A stretch of 64,000 nt of DNA from Rubrivivax gelatinosus IL144 (lineage in GTDB: Bacteria > Pseudomonadota > Gammaproteobacteria > Burkholderiales > Burkholderiaceae_C), in contig NC_017075.1 in NCBI RefSeq assembly GCF_000284255.1, forward strand, positions 4,836,001 through 4,900,000, read 5' to 3'. Numbering within the stretch: position 1 is the stretch's first letter; the number at the start of each line of letters is the position of its first letter. Position numbers and translations under genes: made by a program. Below the pieces are notes generated by a model. The model saw nothing but the letters and a program-made list of their open reading frames with translations. It did not search any database and was not told where the DNA came from. Shown one piece after another: positions 29,811 through 40,202 of the stretch.

Positions 29811-30598
29811 ACGACGCCGTCACGCCCGAACCCTGGCAGGCCCTGCGCCGCCACACGCCGGCACGCATCGGCCTGGGCCGCGCCGGCGTCAGCCTGCCGA
29901 CCGCCGCGCACCTGGACTTCCAGCGCGCCCACGCCGAAGCGCGCGACGCGGTGCACCGGCCGTTCAACGCCGACGCCGTCGAAGCCGGCATCACCGCGCT
30001 GGGCTTGCCGACGCTGCGCCTGCACAGCGCCGCGCCCGACCGCGCGAGCTACCTGAAGCGCCCCGACCTGGGCCGGCGCCTGGACGCGGCCTCGTGCAGC
30101 GTGCTGCGCGAGCTGCCGGCACCGGAGCAGCCGCCGGACCTGGCGCTGGTCGTCGCCGACGGGCTGTCGACGCTGGCCGCCGAACGCCATGCCGCGGCCC
30201 TGGTGGCCGCGCTGCGCGCCACGCTGCGCCGCGGCTGGCGTTTCGCGCCGGTGGCGGTGGTCGAGCAGGCGCGGGTGGCGATCGGCGACGAGATCGGCCA
30301 CGCGCTGGGCGCACGCCTGGTCGTCGTCGCGATCGGCGAACGGCCCGGGCTCAGTTCACCCGACAGCCTGGGCCTGTACCTGACCTGGGCACCGCGCCCC
30401 GGGCGCACCGACGCCGAGCGCAACTGCATCTCCAACGTGCGCCCCGAAGGCCTGCCGGTCGAGGCCGCGGCGTCGCGCCTGGCCTGGCTGCTGGACGAAG
30501 CCCGCCGCCGCCGCCTGACCGGCGTCGAGCTGAAGGACGAAAGCGAACCGCCGGTGCCGCCGCTGGACCTGAGCGCCAGCTTCCTGCTCGGCGGCTGA
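29807..30598 (+). CDS. eutC: Ethanolamine ammonia-lyase small subunit
   Basis: EutC binds the cobalamin cofactor together with EutB. The 263-residue product starts at the ATG overlapping the eutB stop. TPARIGLGRAGVSLPTAAHLDFQRAHAEARDAV (core RIGLGRAG) near the N-terminus, VVADGLST and VVAIGERPGLSSPDSLGLYL are family hallmarks, and SNVRPEGL precedes the C-terminus. It is the last gene of the operon and ends 3 bases before the convergent glutathione-transferase gene. Confidence 0.96.
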   Translation: MNDAVTPEPWQALRRHTPARIGLGRAGVSLPTAAHLDFQRAHAEARDAVHRPFNADAVEAGITALGLPTLRLHSAAPDRASYLKRPDLGRRLDAASCSVLRELPAPEQPPDLALVVADGLSTLAAERHAAALVAALRATLRRGWRFAPVAVVEQARVAIGDEIGHALGARLVVVAIGERPGLSSPDSLGLYLTWAPRPGRTDAERNCISNVRPEGLPVEAAASRLAWLLDEARRRRLTGVELKDESEPPVPPLDLSASFLLGG

Positions 30599-30601
30599 GG
30601 T

Positions 30602-31219
30602 TCAGCCGCGCGGCGGCGCGGTGTCGATGAAGCTCTGCCGTGCGGCGAGCTTCTCGGCCAGCTTCGCGAGGTTCGGGTAGGGGCTGCGCCAGTCGACTTC
30701 CGGGAAGCGGAAGTCCAGATAGCCCAGCGCGCAGCCGACGGCGACGTCGGCCAGCGTGTAGTGGATGCCGGCGCACCAGGGGCGGTCGCCCAGGCCCTGG
30801 CTCATCGCCTTCAGGCTGGCTTGCACCTTGGTCATCTGGCGGGCTATCCAGGCCTGCGAACGCTCGCCTTCGGCGCGGCCGCTCCAGGTGGCTTCCAGGC
30901 GGGCGAGGATCAGCGCGTCCAGCACGCCGTCGGCCAGCGCTTCCCAGGTGCGCACCTCGACACGCTCGCGGCCCGAGGGCGGGATCAGCTTGCCGACCGG
31001 CGACAGCGTCTCCAGGTACTCGACGATGACGCGCGAGTCGAAGACCGCCTCGCCGCCTTCCATCACCAGGCAGGGCACCTTGCCCAGCGGGTTGGACTTG
31101 AGGATCGAGTCCGTGCCCCAGACGTCTTCCAGCACGAACTGGAAGTCGAGCTTCTTCTCGGCCATGACGACGCGCACCTTGCGGACGTAGGGGCTGGTGA
31201 GCGATCCAATGAGTTTCAT
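30602..31219 (-). CDS. Glutathione S-transferase family protein
   Basis: This cytoplasmic GST-fold protein has 205 residues. The N-terminal thioredoxin-like domain has the catalytic Ser in LTSPYVRKVRVVMAEK and the glutathione-binding stretch NPLGKVPCLVMEGGEAVFDSRVI (core LGKVPCLV). The C-terminal helical domain contains IHYTLADVAVGCALGYLDFR. I start it at MKLIGSLTSPYVRK; the longer frame upstream has no family similarity. A TAGAAT -10-like hexamer lies at 31263-31268 on this strand. The substrate is not predictable. Confidence 0.9.
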   Translation of the reverse strand: MKLIGSLTSPYVRKVRVVMAEKKLDFQFVLEDVWGTDSILKSNPLGKVPCLVMEGGEAVFDSRVIVEYLETLSPVGKLIPPSGRERVEVRTWEALADGVLDALILARLEATWSGRAEGERSQAWIARQMTKVQASLKAMSQGLGDRPWCAGIHYTLADVAVGCALGYLDFRFPEVDWRSPYPNLAKLAEKLAARQSFIDTAPPRG

Positions 31220-31304
31220 GGGGGGGAACGGGTTACAGCTTTGGGCTTGCCAGGGCCGATCGATTCTAGCCAAGCCCCTCTGAACCCCCCGGGGCACCCT
31301 GCCC

Positions 31305-32579
31305 CTAGGAACGCTGTAGCGTGAAGTCCACGCTCGCCGGCCGTCCGGGCAGCGCGAGTTCGGCCGTCGCCGGCGCCATGCGCGAGACGACGCGGCCGCC
31401 ACGCACCACCAGCAGGCGCTGGGCGCGCAGCCGGATCGCCTCGGCCGGCGAGCGCGCCTGCAGCAGCACGAAGTCGGCGCGGCAGCCGGGCTCCAGGCCG
31501 TAGCCCTCCAGCCCCAGGATGCGCGCGCTGTTCACCGTCACCGCGTCGAAACACTGGCGCATGCCGGCCTGGGAGGTCATCTGCGCGACGTGCAGCCCCA
31601 TCGCCGCCACTTCCAGCATGTCGCCCGAGCCCAGCGAGTACCACGGGTCGAGCACGCAGTCGTGGCCGAAGCCGACGTTGACGCCCGCGGCCAGCAGCTC
31701 GGGCACCCGCGTCATGCCGCGGCGTTTCGGGTACGTGTCGTGGCGGCCCTGCAGCGTGATGTTGATCAGCGGGTTGGCCACCGCGTGCAGCCCGGCCTCG
31801 GCCATCAGCGGCAGCAGCTTGCTGACGTAGTAGTTGTCCATCGAGTGCATGGACGTCAGGTGCGAGCCGGTGACGCGGCCCTGCAGCCCCAGGCGCTGGC
31901 ACTCGTAGGCCAGCGTCTCGACGTGGCGCGACAGCGGGTCGTCGCTCTCGTCGCAGTGCATGTCCACACGCAGGCCGCGGCGCGCGGCGATCTCGCAGAG
32001 CAGCTTCACGCTGGCGGCACCGTCCGCCATCGTGCGCTCGAAATGCGGAATGCCGCCGACGACGTCGACGCCCAGGTCCAGCGCCCGCTCCAGGTTGGCC
32101 AGCGCGCCCGGCGAACGCAGCACGCCGTCCTGCGGGAAGGCGACGAGCTGCAGGTCGAGGTAGGGCGCGACGCGTTTCTTCACCTCCAGCAGTGCCTCGA
32201 CGGCCAGCAGCCGCGGGTCGCAGACGTCGACGTGGCTGCGGATCGCCAGCAGCCCGCGCGCCACCGCCCAGTCGCAGTACTGCAGCGCCCGTTCGACCAG
32301 CGCCTCCTGCGTCAGCAGCGGCTTGAGTTCGCCCCACAGCGCGATGCCTTCGAGCAGCGTGCCGCTGGCGTTGACACGCGGCAGCCCGTAGCTGAGCGTC
32401 GCGTCCATGTGGAAGTGCGCGTCGACGAAAGGCGGGCTGAGGAGCCAGCCGCCGGCGTCGACGACCGGCGTGCCTTCGGGCGCGGAGAGCGCGGGGCCGA
32501 CGGCGGCGATGCGGCCGTCCTGGACCAGCAGGTCGAGACCGCTGCGGCCGTCGGGCAGGGTGATGTTGCGAACGAGCAT
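31305..32579 (-). CDS. codA: Cytosine deaminase-type amidohydrolase
   Basis: This metal-dependent deaminase probably converts cytosine to uracil. From MLVRNITLPDGRSG it has 424 residues, the CodA length. The metal ligands are visible: the first His pair in FVDAHFHMDATLS, His in LRVDMHCDESDDP, His in GSHLTSMHSMDNYY and the catalytic Asp in VGFGHDCVLDPWYSLG. It lies 52 bases downstream of upp, which would convert the uracil to UMP. The URC-type genes on the same strand point to use of pyrimidine bases as nitrogen source. Confidence 0.88.
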   Translation of the reverse strand: MLVRNITLPDGRSGLDLLVQDGRIAAVGPALSAPEGTPVVDAGGWLLSPPFVDAHFHMDATLSYGLPRVNASGTLLEGIALWGELKPLLTQEALVERALQYCDWAVARGLLAIRSHVDVCDPRLLAVEALLEVKKRVAPYLDLQLVAFPQDGVLRSPGALANLERALDLGVDVVGGIPHFERTMADGAASVKLLCEIAARRGLRVDMHCDESDDPLSRHVETLAYECQRLGLQGRVTGSHLTSMHSMDNYYVSKLLPLMAEAGLHAVANPLINITLQGRHDTYPKRRGMTRVPELLAAGVNVGFGHDCVLDPWYSLGSGDMLEVAAMGLHVAQMTSQAGMRQCFDAVTVNSARILGLEGYGLEPGCRADFVLLQARSPAEAIRLRAQRLLVVRGGRVVSRMAPATAELALPGRPASVDFTLQRS

Positions 32580-32631
32580 GGGGAGGTCGGCGAGGCGGTG
32601 AACGCCGCCGAGCATACGGCGCGGGCCGGCG

Positions 32632-33264
32632 CTACTTGGTGCCGAAGATCCGGTCGCCGGCGTCGCCCAGCCCGGGCAGGATGTAGCCGTGTTCGTCCAG
32701 GCGCTCGTCGATGGCCGCGGTGTAGACCGGCACGTCGGGGTGGTGCGCCTGGAAGTTGCGCAGGCCTTCGGGCGCGGCCAGCAGGCAGACGAAGCGGATC
32801 GACTTGGGCCGCGTCTCCTTCAGCCGCTCGACGGCGGCCACCGCCGAGTTGCCGGTGGCCAGCATCGGGTCGAGCACGATGGCGTCGCGCTCGTGCATGT
32901 CCTGCGGCATCTTGAAGTAGTACTCGACGGCGACCAGCGTCTTCGGGTCGCGGTACAGGCCGATGTGGCCGACGCGTGCGCCGGGCACGACCTCGAGCAT
33001 GCCGTCGAGAAAACCGTCGCCGGCGCGCATCACGGCGACGAAGACCGTCTTCTTGCCGTCGATGACCGGCGAACGCATCGTCGCCAGCGGCGTCTCGATC
33101 TCGATCATCGAGGTCGGCATCTCGCGCGTGACCTCGTAGGCCATCAGCATCGACAGCTCGTGCAGCAAGCGGCGGAAGCTGTTCGTGCTGCGGTCCTTCT
33201 GGCGCATCAGCGTCAGCTTGTGCTGCACCAGCGGGTGCGTGACGTGGTGGACGATGGGCGTCAT
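32632..33264 (-). CDS. upp: Uracil phosphoribosyltransferase
   Basis: Upp makes UMP from uracil and PRPP. The product is 210 residues, standard length, beginning [21 protein letters not shown]. The PRPP-binding loop is [20 protein letters not shown] near residue 130, and the C-terminal uracil site is [17 protein letters not shown]. In yeasts with the URC pathway uracil must first become a nucleotide, so clustering with URC4- and URC1-like genes assigns this copy a catabolic as well as a salvage role (inferred). Confidence 0.96.
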   Translation of the reverse strand: MTPIVHHVTHPLVQHKLTLMRQKDRSTNSFRRLLHELSMLMAYEVTREMPTSMIEIETPLATMRSPVIDGKKTVFVAVMRAGDGFLDGMLEVVPGARVGHIGLYRDPKTLVAVEYYFKMPQDMHERDAIVLDPMLATGNSAVAAVERLKETRPKSIRFVCLLAAPEGLRNFQAHHPDVPVYTAAIDERLDEHGYILPGLGDAGDRIFGTK

Positions 33265-33286
33265 GCGGCGGGTTCGGGGTTTGGGG

Positions 33287-34523
33287 TCAGAAGATCGTGC
33301 CGTCGCTGTCGATGTCGACCGGCGGGGCGCCGTCGGCGCGAAGCTCGCGCGCGATCTGGCGCCCGGCGGCCCAGGTGCCGCCTTCGAGCACGCAGGCCAG
33401 CGGCAGCTGTTCGGCGTTCAGGCCCAGGCGTGCACGCACGCGCTCGGCGACTTCGTCGAGCAGGGTCACGGTCAGCGCGCGCCACTCGACGATGAACTCG
33501 TCGGCGGGCTTCCAGCGCCGCGCCAGGTCGCGCGGGTTGCGCGCCAGCAGCACGCCGCCGTCGAGCAGCAGGCCGCCGTTGCGGTACTCGGGCAGGCCGG
33601 TCAGCGCGTCCAGCCCGCTGACCTGCACGCCGCACCACTGCAGCGGCTCGATCAGCGAATAGGCCAGCCACTGGCTGAGCTTGTGGAACGGCACCCAGCC
33701 GGGCGTCAGCGGGTCGCTGCCGCCGCCGGGCGCGGCGTTGCCGGCGAAACGGTGCGGCCAGACGTCGCCGGCACGCTGGCCGGCGACGACGCTGCCGCTG
33801 GTCCAGATCGGCGCCATCACACGCAGCAGCACGCCGAGGATCTCGGCCGCCGTCACCTCGCTGCGCCCGCCAGCGGTCAGCAGGTCGTACATCAGCCCGG
33901 GGCGCGACTCCAGGCCGCTGCGCCCGCTTTCGGCCATCAGCGCGTCACCCAGGCGCACCAGCAGCGCGGCGCGGCCTTCGAGGCCGACCATCGGGTTGTC
34001 GGCCGTCACCTGGAAGAGCTCGGCCAGCGCACGGGCGTCCAGCCGGCGCAGCGCCGCGGCGTCGGCGCGCAGCGGCTCGCTGCTCTCGAAAGCGAAGGCG
34101 CCGGCGAGGAAACCGCGAAAGCTGGCGACACCCAGGCCTTCGGAGCGCGAATAGAACGGCGCCTCGTCGCCCTCGCCTTCGCGAAAGCGCCAGGCGCCGC
34201 CGGCGCCGGCGTCGAGCAGCACGCTGACGACGGCGACGTCGAAGTAGGCGCGGGCGCGCTCGGCCGGTGTCGCCCGGCCCAGGCGTTCGTCGAGCAGCGC
34301 CCGGCGGTCGACGCCGCCGGCCTCGAAGTGCCGCCAGCGGCTGTGGAAGGGAATGCGGCCGTCGGGGAAACGTTCGCGCGTCAGCGTGGCGACCCGTTCG
34401 GCGACCTCGTCCAGCCGCGAACGGTCGAGCCGGAACCAGCCCGAGCGCCCGTCGGCCACCGCCTGCGTGATCGCCGCCGATCGCAGCCGGATCGTCGCCG
34501 GGTCGCGCAGCAGCGCCAGCGCG

Positions 34524-34531
<8 letters not shown>
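33287..34531 (-). CDS. URC4/urg3-family protein (DUF1688), pyrimidine catabolism
   Basis: This 414-residue protein belongs to the family of the yeast URC4 gene, which is genetically required for uracil catabolism but whose reaction is unsettled. Recognisable stretches are [34 protein letters not shown] and [20 protein letters not shown]. There is no signal peptide or membrane helix. It lies 22 bases upstream of upp and overlaps the end of the URC1-like gene by eight bases, giving an order URC1-URC4-upp-codA on one strand. Family recognition is from memory of motifs and context. Confidence 0.85.
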
Positions 34532-35792
<1,261 letters not shown>

Positions 35793-35843
35793 CACGTTCC
35801 TCTGCTGGACGGGCGGACCACGATAAACACGGGATCCGCCGGC

Positions 35844-35889
35844 TGCTTGCGGGGTTTCCCCGCCTGCTTGAGGGGGCCCTGCGCAAGCA
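35844..35889. promoter_or_regulatory. Cluster of TGCTTG sites and a palindrome between divergent genes
   Basis: TGCTTGCG (35844-35851) and its complement CGCAAGCA (35882-35889) form an 8-bp inverted repeat. A third half-site TGCTTG lies at 35865-35870, and a perfect palindrome GCGGGGTTTCCCCGC at 35849-35863. They sit just upstream of a sigma-54-like promoter, where an enhancer-binding or repressor protein could bind. The protein is unknown. Confidence 0.35.
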
Positions 35890-35899
35890 ACGTGCCCGG

Positions 35900-35914
35900 T
35901 GGCATGCCGATTGC
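35900..35914 (+). promoter_or_regulatory. Sigma-54-type (-24/-12) promoter of the TonB receptor
   Basis: TGGCATGCCGATTGC matches the sigma-54 consensus TGGCACG-N4-TTGC with one change, and the GG and GC dinucleotides are exactly ten bases apart. The predicted start is near 35926, about 29 bases before the receptor ATG. Sigma-54 control would fit nitrogen-limited use of pyrimidines. Confidence 0.55.
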
Positions 35915-35954
35915 GCCGCGGCGCCGCGAGCCGAAACCACACCAGGAGGATCCC

Positions 35955-38162
35955 ATGGCCCGAACCCCGCGCCTGCCGGCGCACCACGCCGTCGCAGCGG
36001 CCGCGATCACCGCGCTTCACCTCGGTGCATCCGCACAGTCCAGCGACGAAGCCGAAGCCGGCAAGCTGCAGACGATCTCGATCACCGCCGAGCGCCGGCT
36101 GGAGAACATCCAGGAAGTGCCCAACTCGGTCAGCGTGCTGCAGGGCGAGACGCTGGAGGTGCTGAACACCAGCGGCCAGGACATCCGCATGCTGTCGGCG
36201 CGTGTGCCCAGCCTGAACATCGAGTCCTCCTTCGGCCGCGCCTTCCCGCGCTTCTACATCCGCGGCTACGGCAACACCGACTTCCGCCTCAATGCCTCGC
36301 AGCCGGTCTCGCTGGTCTACGACGACGTCGTGCAGGAGAACGCCATCCTGAAGGGCTTCCCGGCCTTCGACCTGGAACGTGTGGAAGTGCTGCGCGGCCC
36401 GCAGGGCACGCTGTTCGGCCGCAACACGCCGGCCGGCGTCGTCAAGTTCGACTCGGTGGCGCCGACCCAGCGCTTCGAGGGCTACGGCAGCCTGTCCTAC
36501 GGCCGCTGGAACACCGTCAACCTCGAAGGCGCGCTCAACGTGCCGACTTCCGAGACCTCGGCGCTGCGTGTGTCGGTGCTCAACCAGACACGCAGCGACT
36601 GGGTGCACAACACCAACCCCGACGGTCCGACGCAGGACCTGGAGGGCTACCGCGACAGCGCCGTGCGCCTGCAGTGGAAGACGCAGCCGACGAAGGACTT
36701 CAGCGCGCTGTTCAACCTGCACGCGCGCGACTTCGACGGCTCGGCGCGGCTGTTCCGCGCCAACATCATCCAGAAGGGCACGAACGACCTGGTGCCCGGC
36801 TTCGACGCCGACAAGATCTTCATCGACGGCGTCAACCGCTCCGAGCTGCAGAACTACGGCGGCAGCGCGCGCCTGCGCTGGGACCTGGGCCCGGTGGCGC
36901 TGTACTCGGTGACCGGCTACGAGCAGGTGCACACCTACAGCCGCGGCGACATCGACGGCGGCACGCCCAGCGGCCCCGGCGTCATCTTCTTCCCGTCCGA
37001 AACCGCCGACGGCATCCCGACGCACGACCAGTGGACGCAGGAGTTCCGCGTCGAGTCGACCGGCAAATCGGCGCTCGGCTGGCAGGCCGGCGTCTTCCTG
37101 TTCCGCGAGAACTTCGACTTCGAGAACTTCGGCTACGACTCGCTCAGCGCCGGCAACCCGCAGAGCTCCTACGAACGTTCGCGCCAGAAGAACGACGCCT
37201 GGGCCGTGTTCGGCGCCACCACCTGGCAGGCGACGCCGGCACTGTCGCTGCGCGCCGGGCTGCGCTACACGCGCGACAAGAAGGACTTCGACATCCTCGA
37301 CTACTCCGGCGGCCTGGGCACGCTGGACTCGATCAGCGCCTCGACGCACGACAACAAGGCCAGCTGGGACCTGAGCGCGACCTACGCGCTGTCCAAGGAC
37401 GTCAACCTGTACGCGCGTGCCGCCACCGGCTTCCGCGCCAGCAGCGTGCAAGGCGCCGGCGCCTTCAACGGCCAGTCGATCGCCAAGCCCGAGACCAACA
37501 CCTCGGTCGAAGCCGGCATCAAGGCCGACCTGTTCGAACGCCGCGCGCGCCTGGCCTTCAACGTCTTCCACTACACGGTGAAGGACCAGCAGCTCACCGC
37601 GGTGGGCGGCGCGGCCAACTCCAACATCCTGCTCAACGCCGACAAGGCCACCGGCCAGGGCTTCGAGCTCGACCTGCAGGCCTACCTGAGCGAGAACCTG
37701 CTGGCCACGCTGGGCATGGGCTACAACCTGACCAAGATCCAGGACAAGAACCTGGCCGTCTCGGTCTGCGCCCAGTGCACGGTGACCGACCCGCTGACCG
37801 CCGGCGGCAAGGCGCTGATCGACGGCAACCCGCTGCCGCAGGCGCCCAAGCGCACCGTCAACTTCACGCTGAAGTACACGCAGCCGCTGGCCGGCGGCGA
37901 CGCCTACGTGCTGACCGACTGGGCTTACCGCAGCGAGGTCAACTTCTTCCTCTACGAGTCCAAGGAGTTCACCGGCAAGTCGCTGCTCGAAGGCGGCCTG
38001 CGCGTGGGTTATGTCTGGGGCAACGGGAAGTACGATGCCGCGGCTTTCGTGCGCAACCTGACGAACCAGGTCCGGGTCGTCGGCGGCATCGACTTCAACA
38101 ACCTCACCGGCTTCATCAACGACCCGCGGACCTACGGGGTGCAGTTCAAGGCCAGCTTCTGA
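35955..38162 (+). CDS. TonB-dependent outer-membrane receptor
   Basis: This is an outer-membrane gated channel of 735 residues. Residues 1-27 look like a signal peptide (AAAAITALHLGASAQ). A TonB-box-like QTISITAERR is followed by a plug domain (IQEVPNSVSVLQ, FYIRGYGNTDFR, VEVLRGPQGTLFGRNTPAGV) and a long beta-barrel ending in TYGVQFKASF with the terminal Phe. A strong AGGAGGA site precedes the ATG. The BMP-type binding protein gene starts 5 bases downstream, and the divergent genes are pyrimidine-catabolic. Nucleoside or nucleobase uptake is therefore likely but inferred. Confidence 0.93.
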   Translation: MARTPRLPAHHAVAAAAITALHLGASAQSSDEAEAGKLQTISITAERRLENIQEVPNSVSVLQGETLEVLNTSGQDIRMLSARVPSLNIESSFGRAFPRFYIRGYGNTDFRLNASQPVSLVYDDVVQENAILKGFPAFDLERVEVLRGPQGTLFGRNTPAGVVKFDSVAPTQRFEGYGSLSYGRWNTVNLEGALNVPTSETSALRVSVLNQTRSDWVHNTNPDGPTQDLEGYRDSAVRLQWKTQPTKDFSALFNLHARDFDGSARLFRANIIQKGTNDLVPGFDADKIFIDGVNRSELQNYGGSARLRWDLGPVALYSVTGYEQVHTYSRGDIDGGTPSGPGVIFFPSETADGIPTHDQWTQEFRVESTGKSALGWQAGVFLFRENFDFENFGYDSLSAGNPQSSYERSRQKNDAWAVFGATTWQATPALSLRAGLRYTRDKKDFDILDYSGGLGTLDSISASTHDNKASWDLSATYALSKDVNLYARAATGFRASSVQGAGAFNGQSIAKPETNTSVEAGIKADLFERRARLAFNVFHYTVKDQQLTAVGGAANSNILLNADKATGQGFELDLQAYLSENLLATLGMGYNLTKIQDKNLAVSVCAQCTVTDPLTAGGKALIDGNPLPQAPKRTVNFTLKYTQPLAGGDAYVLTDWAYRSEVNFFLYESKEFTGKSLLEGGLRVGYVWGNGKYDAAAFVRNLTNQVRVVGGIDFNNLTGFINDPRTYGVQFKASF

Positions 38163-38167
38163 CGACG

Positions 38168-39130
38168 ATGAAACGCTTCCTCCTGGCCGCCGCGACGCTC
38201 GCGGCGGCGGCCACCGCCGGTGCGCAGCCGGCGGTGATCTACGAACTCGGCGGCAAGAACGACAAGTCCTTCGGCGAGGCGGCCTGGCGGGGCGCGGAAC
38301 AGTGGAAGAAGGAGACCGGCAAGCCGTACCTCGAGTTCGAGATCGCCAACGCCGCGCAGCGCGAGCAGGCCGCGCGGCGTTTCGCCGAACGCGGCGCCGA
38401 CCCGGTGGTCGGCGTCGGCTTCCCGCAGGCCTCGGCGATCGAGAAGGTGGCCAAGGACTTCCCGAAGCAGCGCTTCGCGATCGTCGACATGGTCATCAAG
38501 CTGCCCAACGTGCAGAGCTTCGTCTACCGCGAGCACGAAGGCAGCTTCCTCGTCGGCATGCTGGCGGCGATGGCCAGCAAGACGGGCAAGGTGGGTTTCG
38601 TCGGCGGCCAGGACATCCCGCTGGTGCGCAAGTTCCTCTGCGGCTACGAGCAGGGCGCGAAGTACGCCAACCCCAAGGTGCAGGTGCTGTCGGCGATGAC
38701 CGGCACGACCAACGCCGCCTGGACCGACCCGCCGCGCGGCGCCGAGCTGACCAAGGCCCAGATCGCCCAGGGCGTTGACGTCGTCTTCAGCGCCGCGGGC
38801 ACCACCGGCTTCGGCATCATGCAGGCGGCCAAGGACGCCGGCATCTACGCCATCGGCGTCGACAGCAACCAGAACCATCTGCACCCGGGCACGATGCTGA
38901 CCTCGATGGTCAAGCGCGTGGACCTCGCGGTCTACCAGGCCTTCAAAGGCGTGCAGCCGGGCGTGACGGTGCTGGGGCTGAAGGAAGGCGGCGTCGACTA
39001 CGCGCTCGACGAATACAACGCCAAGCTGATCACGCCGGCGATGAAAGCCAAGGTCGACCAGGCCAAGGCCGACATCGTCGCCGGCAGGCTGTTGGTCATC
39101 GACTACACCGCGGCCAACGCCTGCAAATGA
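38168..39130 (+). CDS. BMP-family (PnrA-like) ABC substrate-binding protein 1
   Basis: This periplasmic binding protein for nucleosides has 320 residues. It has an N-terminal signal peptide ([20 protein letters not shown]) without a lipobox Cys. Family motifs are VIYELGGKNDKSFGEAAWRG, VGVGFPQASAIEKVAKDFP, YREHEGSFLVGMLA and IGVDSNQNHLHPGTMLTSMV. It is a close paralogue of the protein encoded at 41789-42757. It lies directly after the TonB receptor, so the pair may form an outer-membrane-to-periplasm relay. It has no ABC genes of its own and probably shares the transporter at 42757-46868. Confidence 0.92.
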   Translation: MKRFLLAAATLAAAATAGAQPAVIYELGGKNDKSFGEAAWRGAEQWKKETGKPYLEFEIANAAQREQAARRFAERGADPVVGVGFPQASAIEKVAKDFPKQRFAIVDMVIKLPNVQSFVYREHEGSFLVGMLAAMASKTGKVGFVGGQDIPLVRKFLCGYEQGAKYANPKVQVLSAMTGTTNAAWTDPPRGAELTKAQIAQGVDVVFSAAGTTGFGIMQAAKDAGIYAIGVDSNQNHLHPGTMLTSMVKRVDLAVYQAFKGVQPGVTVLGLKEGGVDYALDEYNAKLITPAMKAKVDQAKADIVAGRLLVIDYTAANACK

Positions 39131-39137
39131 CGCCGAC

Positions 39138-40202
39138 TCAGGCCGGGGCTGCGGCGGCATCGGCCAGCAACTGGCCGAACAGGTCGACATAGTCCTCGCC
39201 CGCGGCCTCCAGGCGCGCGAGCGTGGCGGACAGCAACGCCGCCACGCGCGCCGCGTGGCGATCGCGCCAGCGCGCCGCCGCCGTGGCGAGATCGGTGTCG
39301 AAGACCGTGCCGACCGCAAAACGCCGCGGGAAGCCGTAGATGAACGGGCTCAGCGTGCCGTCGGGCTCGACGACCAGTGCCGGCACCAGATCGGCGAACC
39401 CCGCGCCCGCGGCGTCGCCGCCGGCCAGCAGCGGCCAGGCGCAGGCGCAGATGGCCTGGCGGCGATGCACGTCGAGGAACACCGCCGGCCCGCCGGGGCC
39501 ACGTTCGACCGAAAGCAGCGCCAGCAGCAAGGCTGCGGCGCGGAACTCGCGGTCGTCGGGCACTTCGTCGTGCATCTCGCGGGCCGCAGCGCCGAAGGCG
39601 CATAGCGGGTGCACTTCCAGCGCCGCCGCCCCGACCTCATCGGCGAAGGCGTACAGCCAGGCCAGACGGTCGGCGTTGGAGCGGGTCAGCGTAAACACGA
39701 GCACGAAGCGCTGGCCCTGCTCGCGCAGCGCGTCGAGTCCGCGGCGCATGCGCCGAAAGGCGCCAGGGCTGCCGCGCATCGTGTCGTGCTCGGCCGGCGG
39801 GCCGTCGACACTGACCGCTACGACGCCGGCCACAGGTGCCAACGCACGGGCACGCGGTGCATCGAGCAGCGTGCCGTTGGTCACCAGAGCCGTCGAGTAG
39901 CCGAGTTCGCGGCACGACTGCAAAAACCGCTCGCAATCGGGCCACAACAGCGGCTCGCCACCCGAAACGCCGACGTAGCCGTAGCCCAGCGCACGCGCCT
40001 GAGGCAGGAAACGCTGCAAAGCGTCCAGCGGCAGCGCCGCCGCACGCCGAGGGCCGCTGTCGGAATAGCAGTGGTGGCAGTGCAGGTTGCAGTTCAGCGT
40101 GGCCTGCACCTGGATCAGGCGCAGGCCCTGGCGCCCGAACAGCGCCGGCGTGGGCAGTGCGGCATCCGCGGGATCTGCCCGCGCTTCAGCTGCCCCGCAC
40201 AC
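39138..40202 (-). CDS. Radical SAM protein with a degenerate SPASM-like C-terminus
   Basis: This is a 354-residue radical SAM enzyme. The [4Fe-4S] motif CNLHCHHC is near residue 38, followed by the SAM-binding YVGVSGGEPLL and ALVTNGTLLD. The C-terminal part has the SPASM-like phrase VVEPDGTLSPFIYGF, but Phe stands where a cluster Cys is expected; remaining cysteines are HPLCAF and ICACAW. It overlaps the 104-residue gene upstream by 17 bases. Such coupling of a radical SAM enzyme to a small protein is typical of peptide maturation systems. The substrate is unknown. Confidence 0.85.
   Translation of the reverse strand: MCGAAEARADPADAALPTPALFGRQGLRLIQVQATLNCNLHCHHCYSDSGPRRAAALPLDALQRFLPQARALGYGYVGVSGGEPLLWPDCERFLQSCRELGYSTALVTNGTLLDAPRARALAPVAGVVAVSVDGPPAEHDTMRGSPGAFRRMRRGLDALREQGQRFVLVFTLTRSNADRLAWLYAFADEVGAAALEVHPLCAFGAAAREMHDEVPDDREFRAAALLLALLSVERGPGGPAVFLDVHRRQAICACAWPLLAGGDAAGAGFADLVPALVVEPDGTLSPFIYGFPRRFAVGTVFDTDLATAAARWRDRHAARVAALLSATLARLEAAGEDYVDLFGQLLADAAAAPA

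Noticed and set aside
35793..37571. Extension of the URC1-like gene across the TonB receptor
   Set aside because: The upstream 590 codons are antisense to a clear TonB receptor and have no family features; a good start with a ribosome-binding site exists at 35792.
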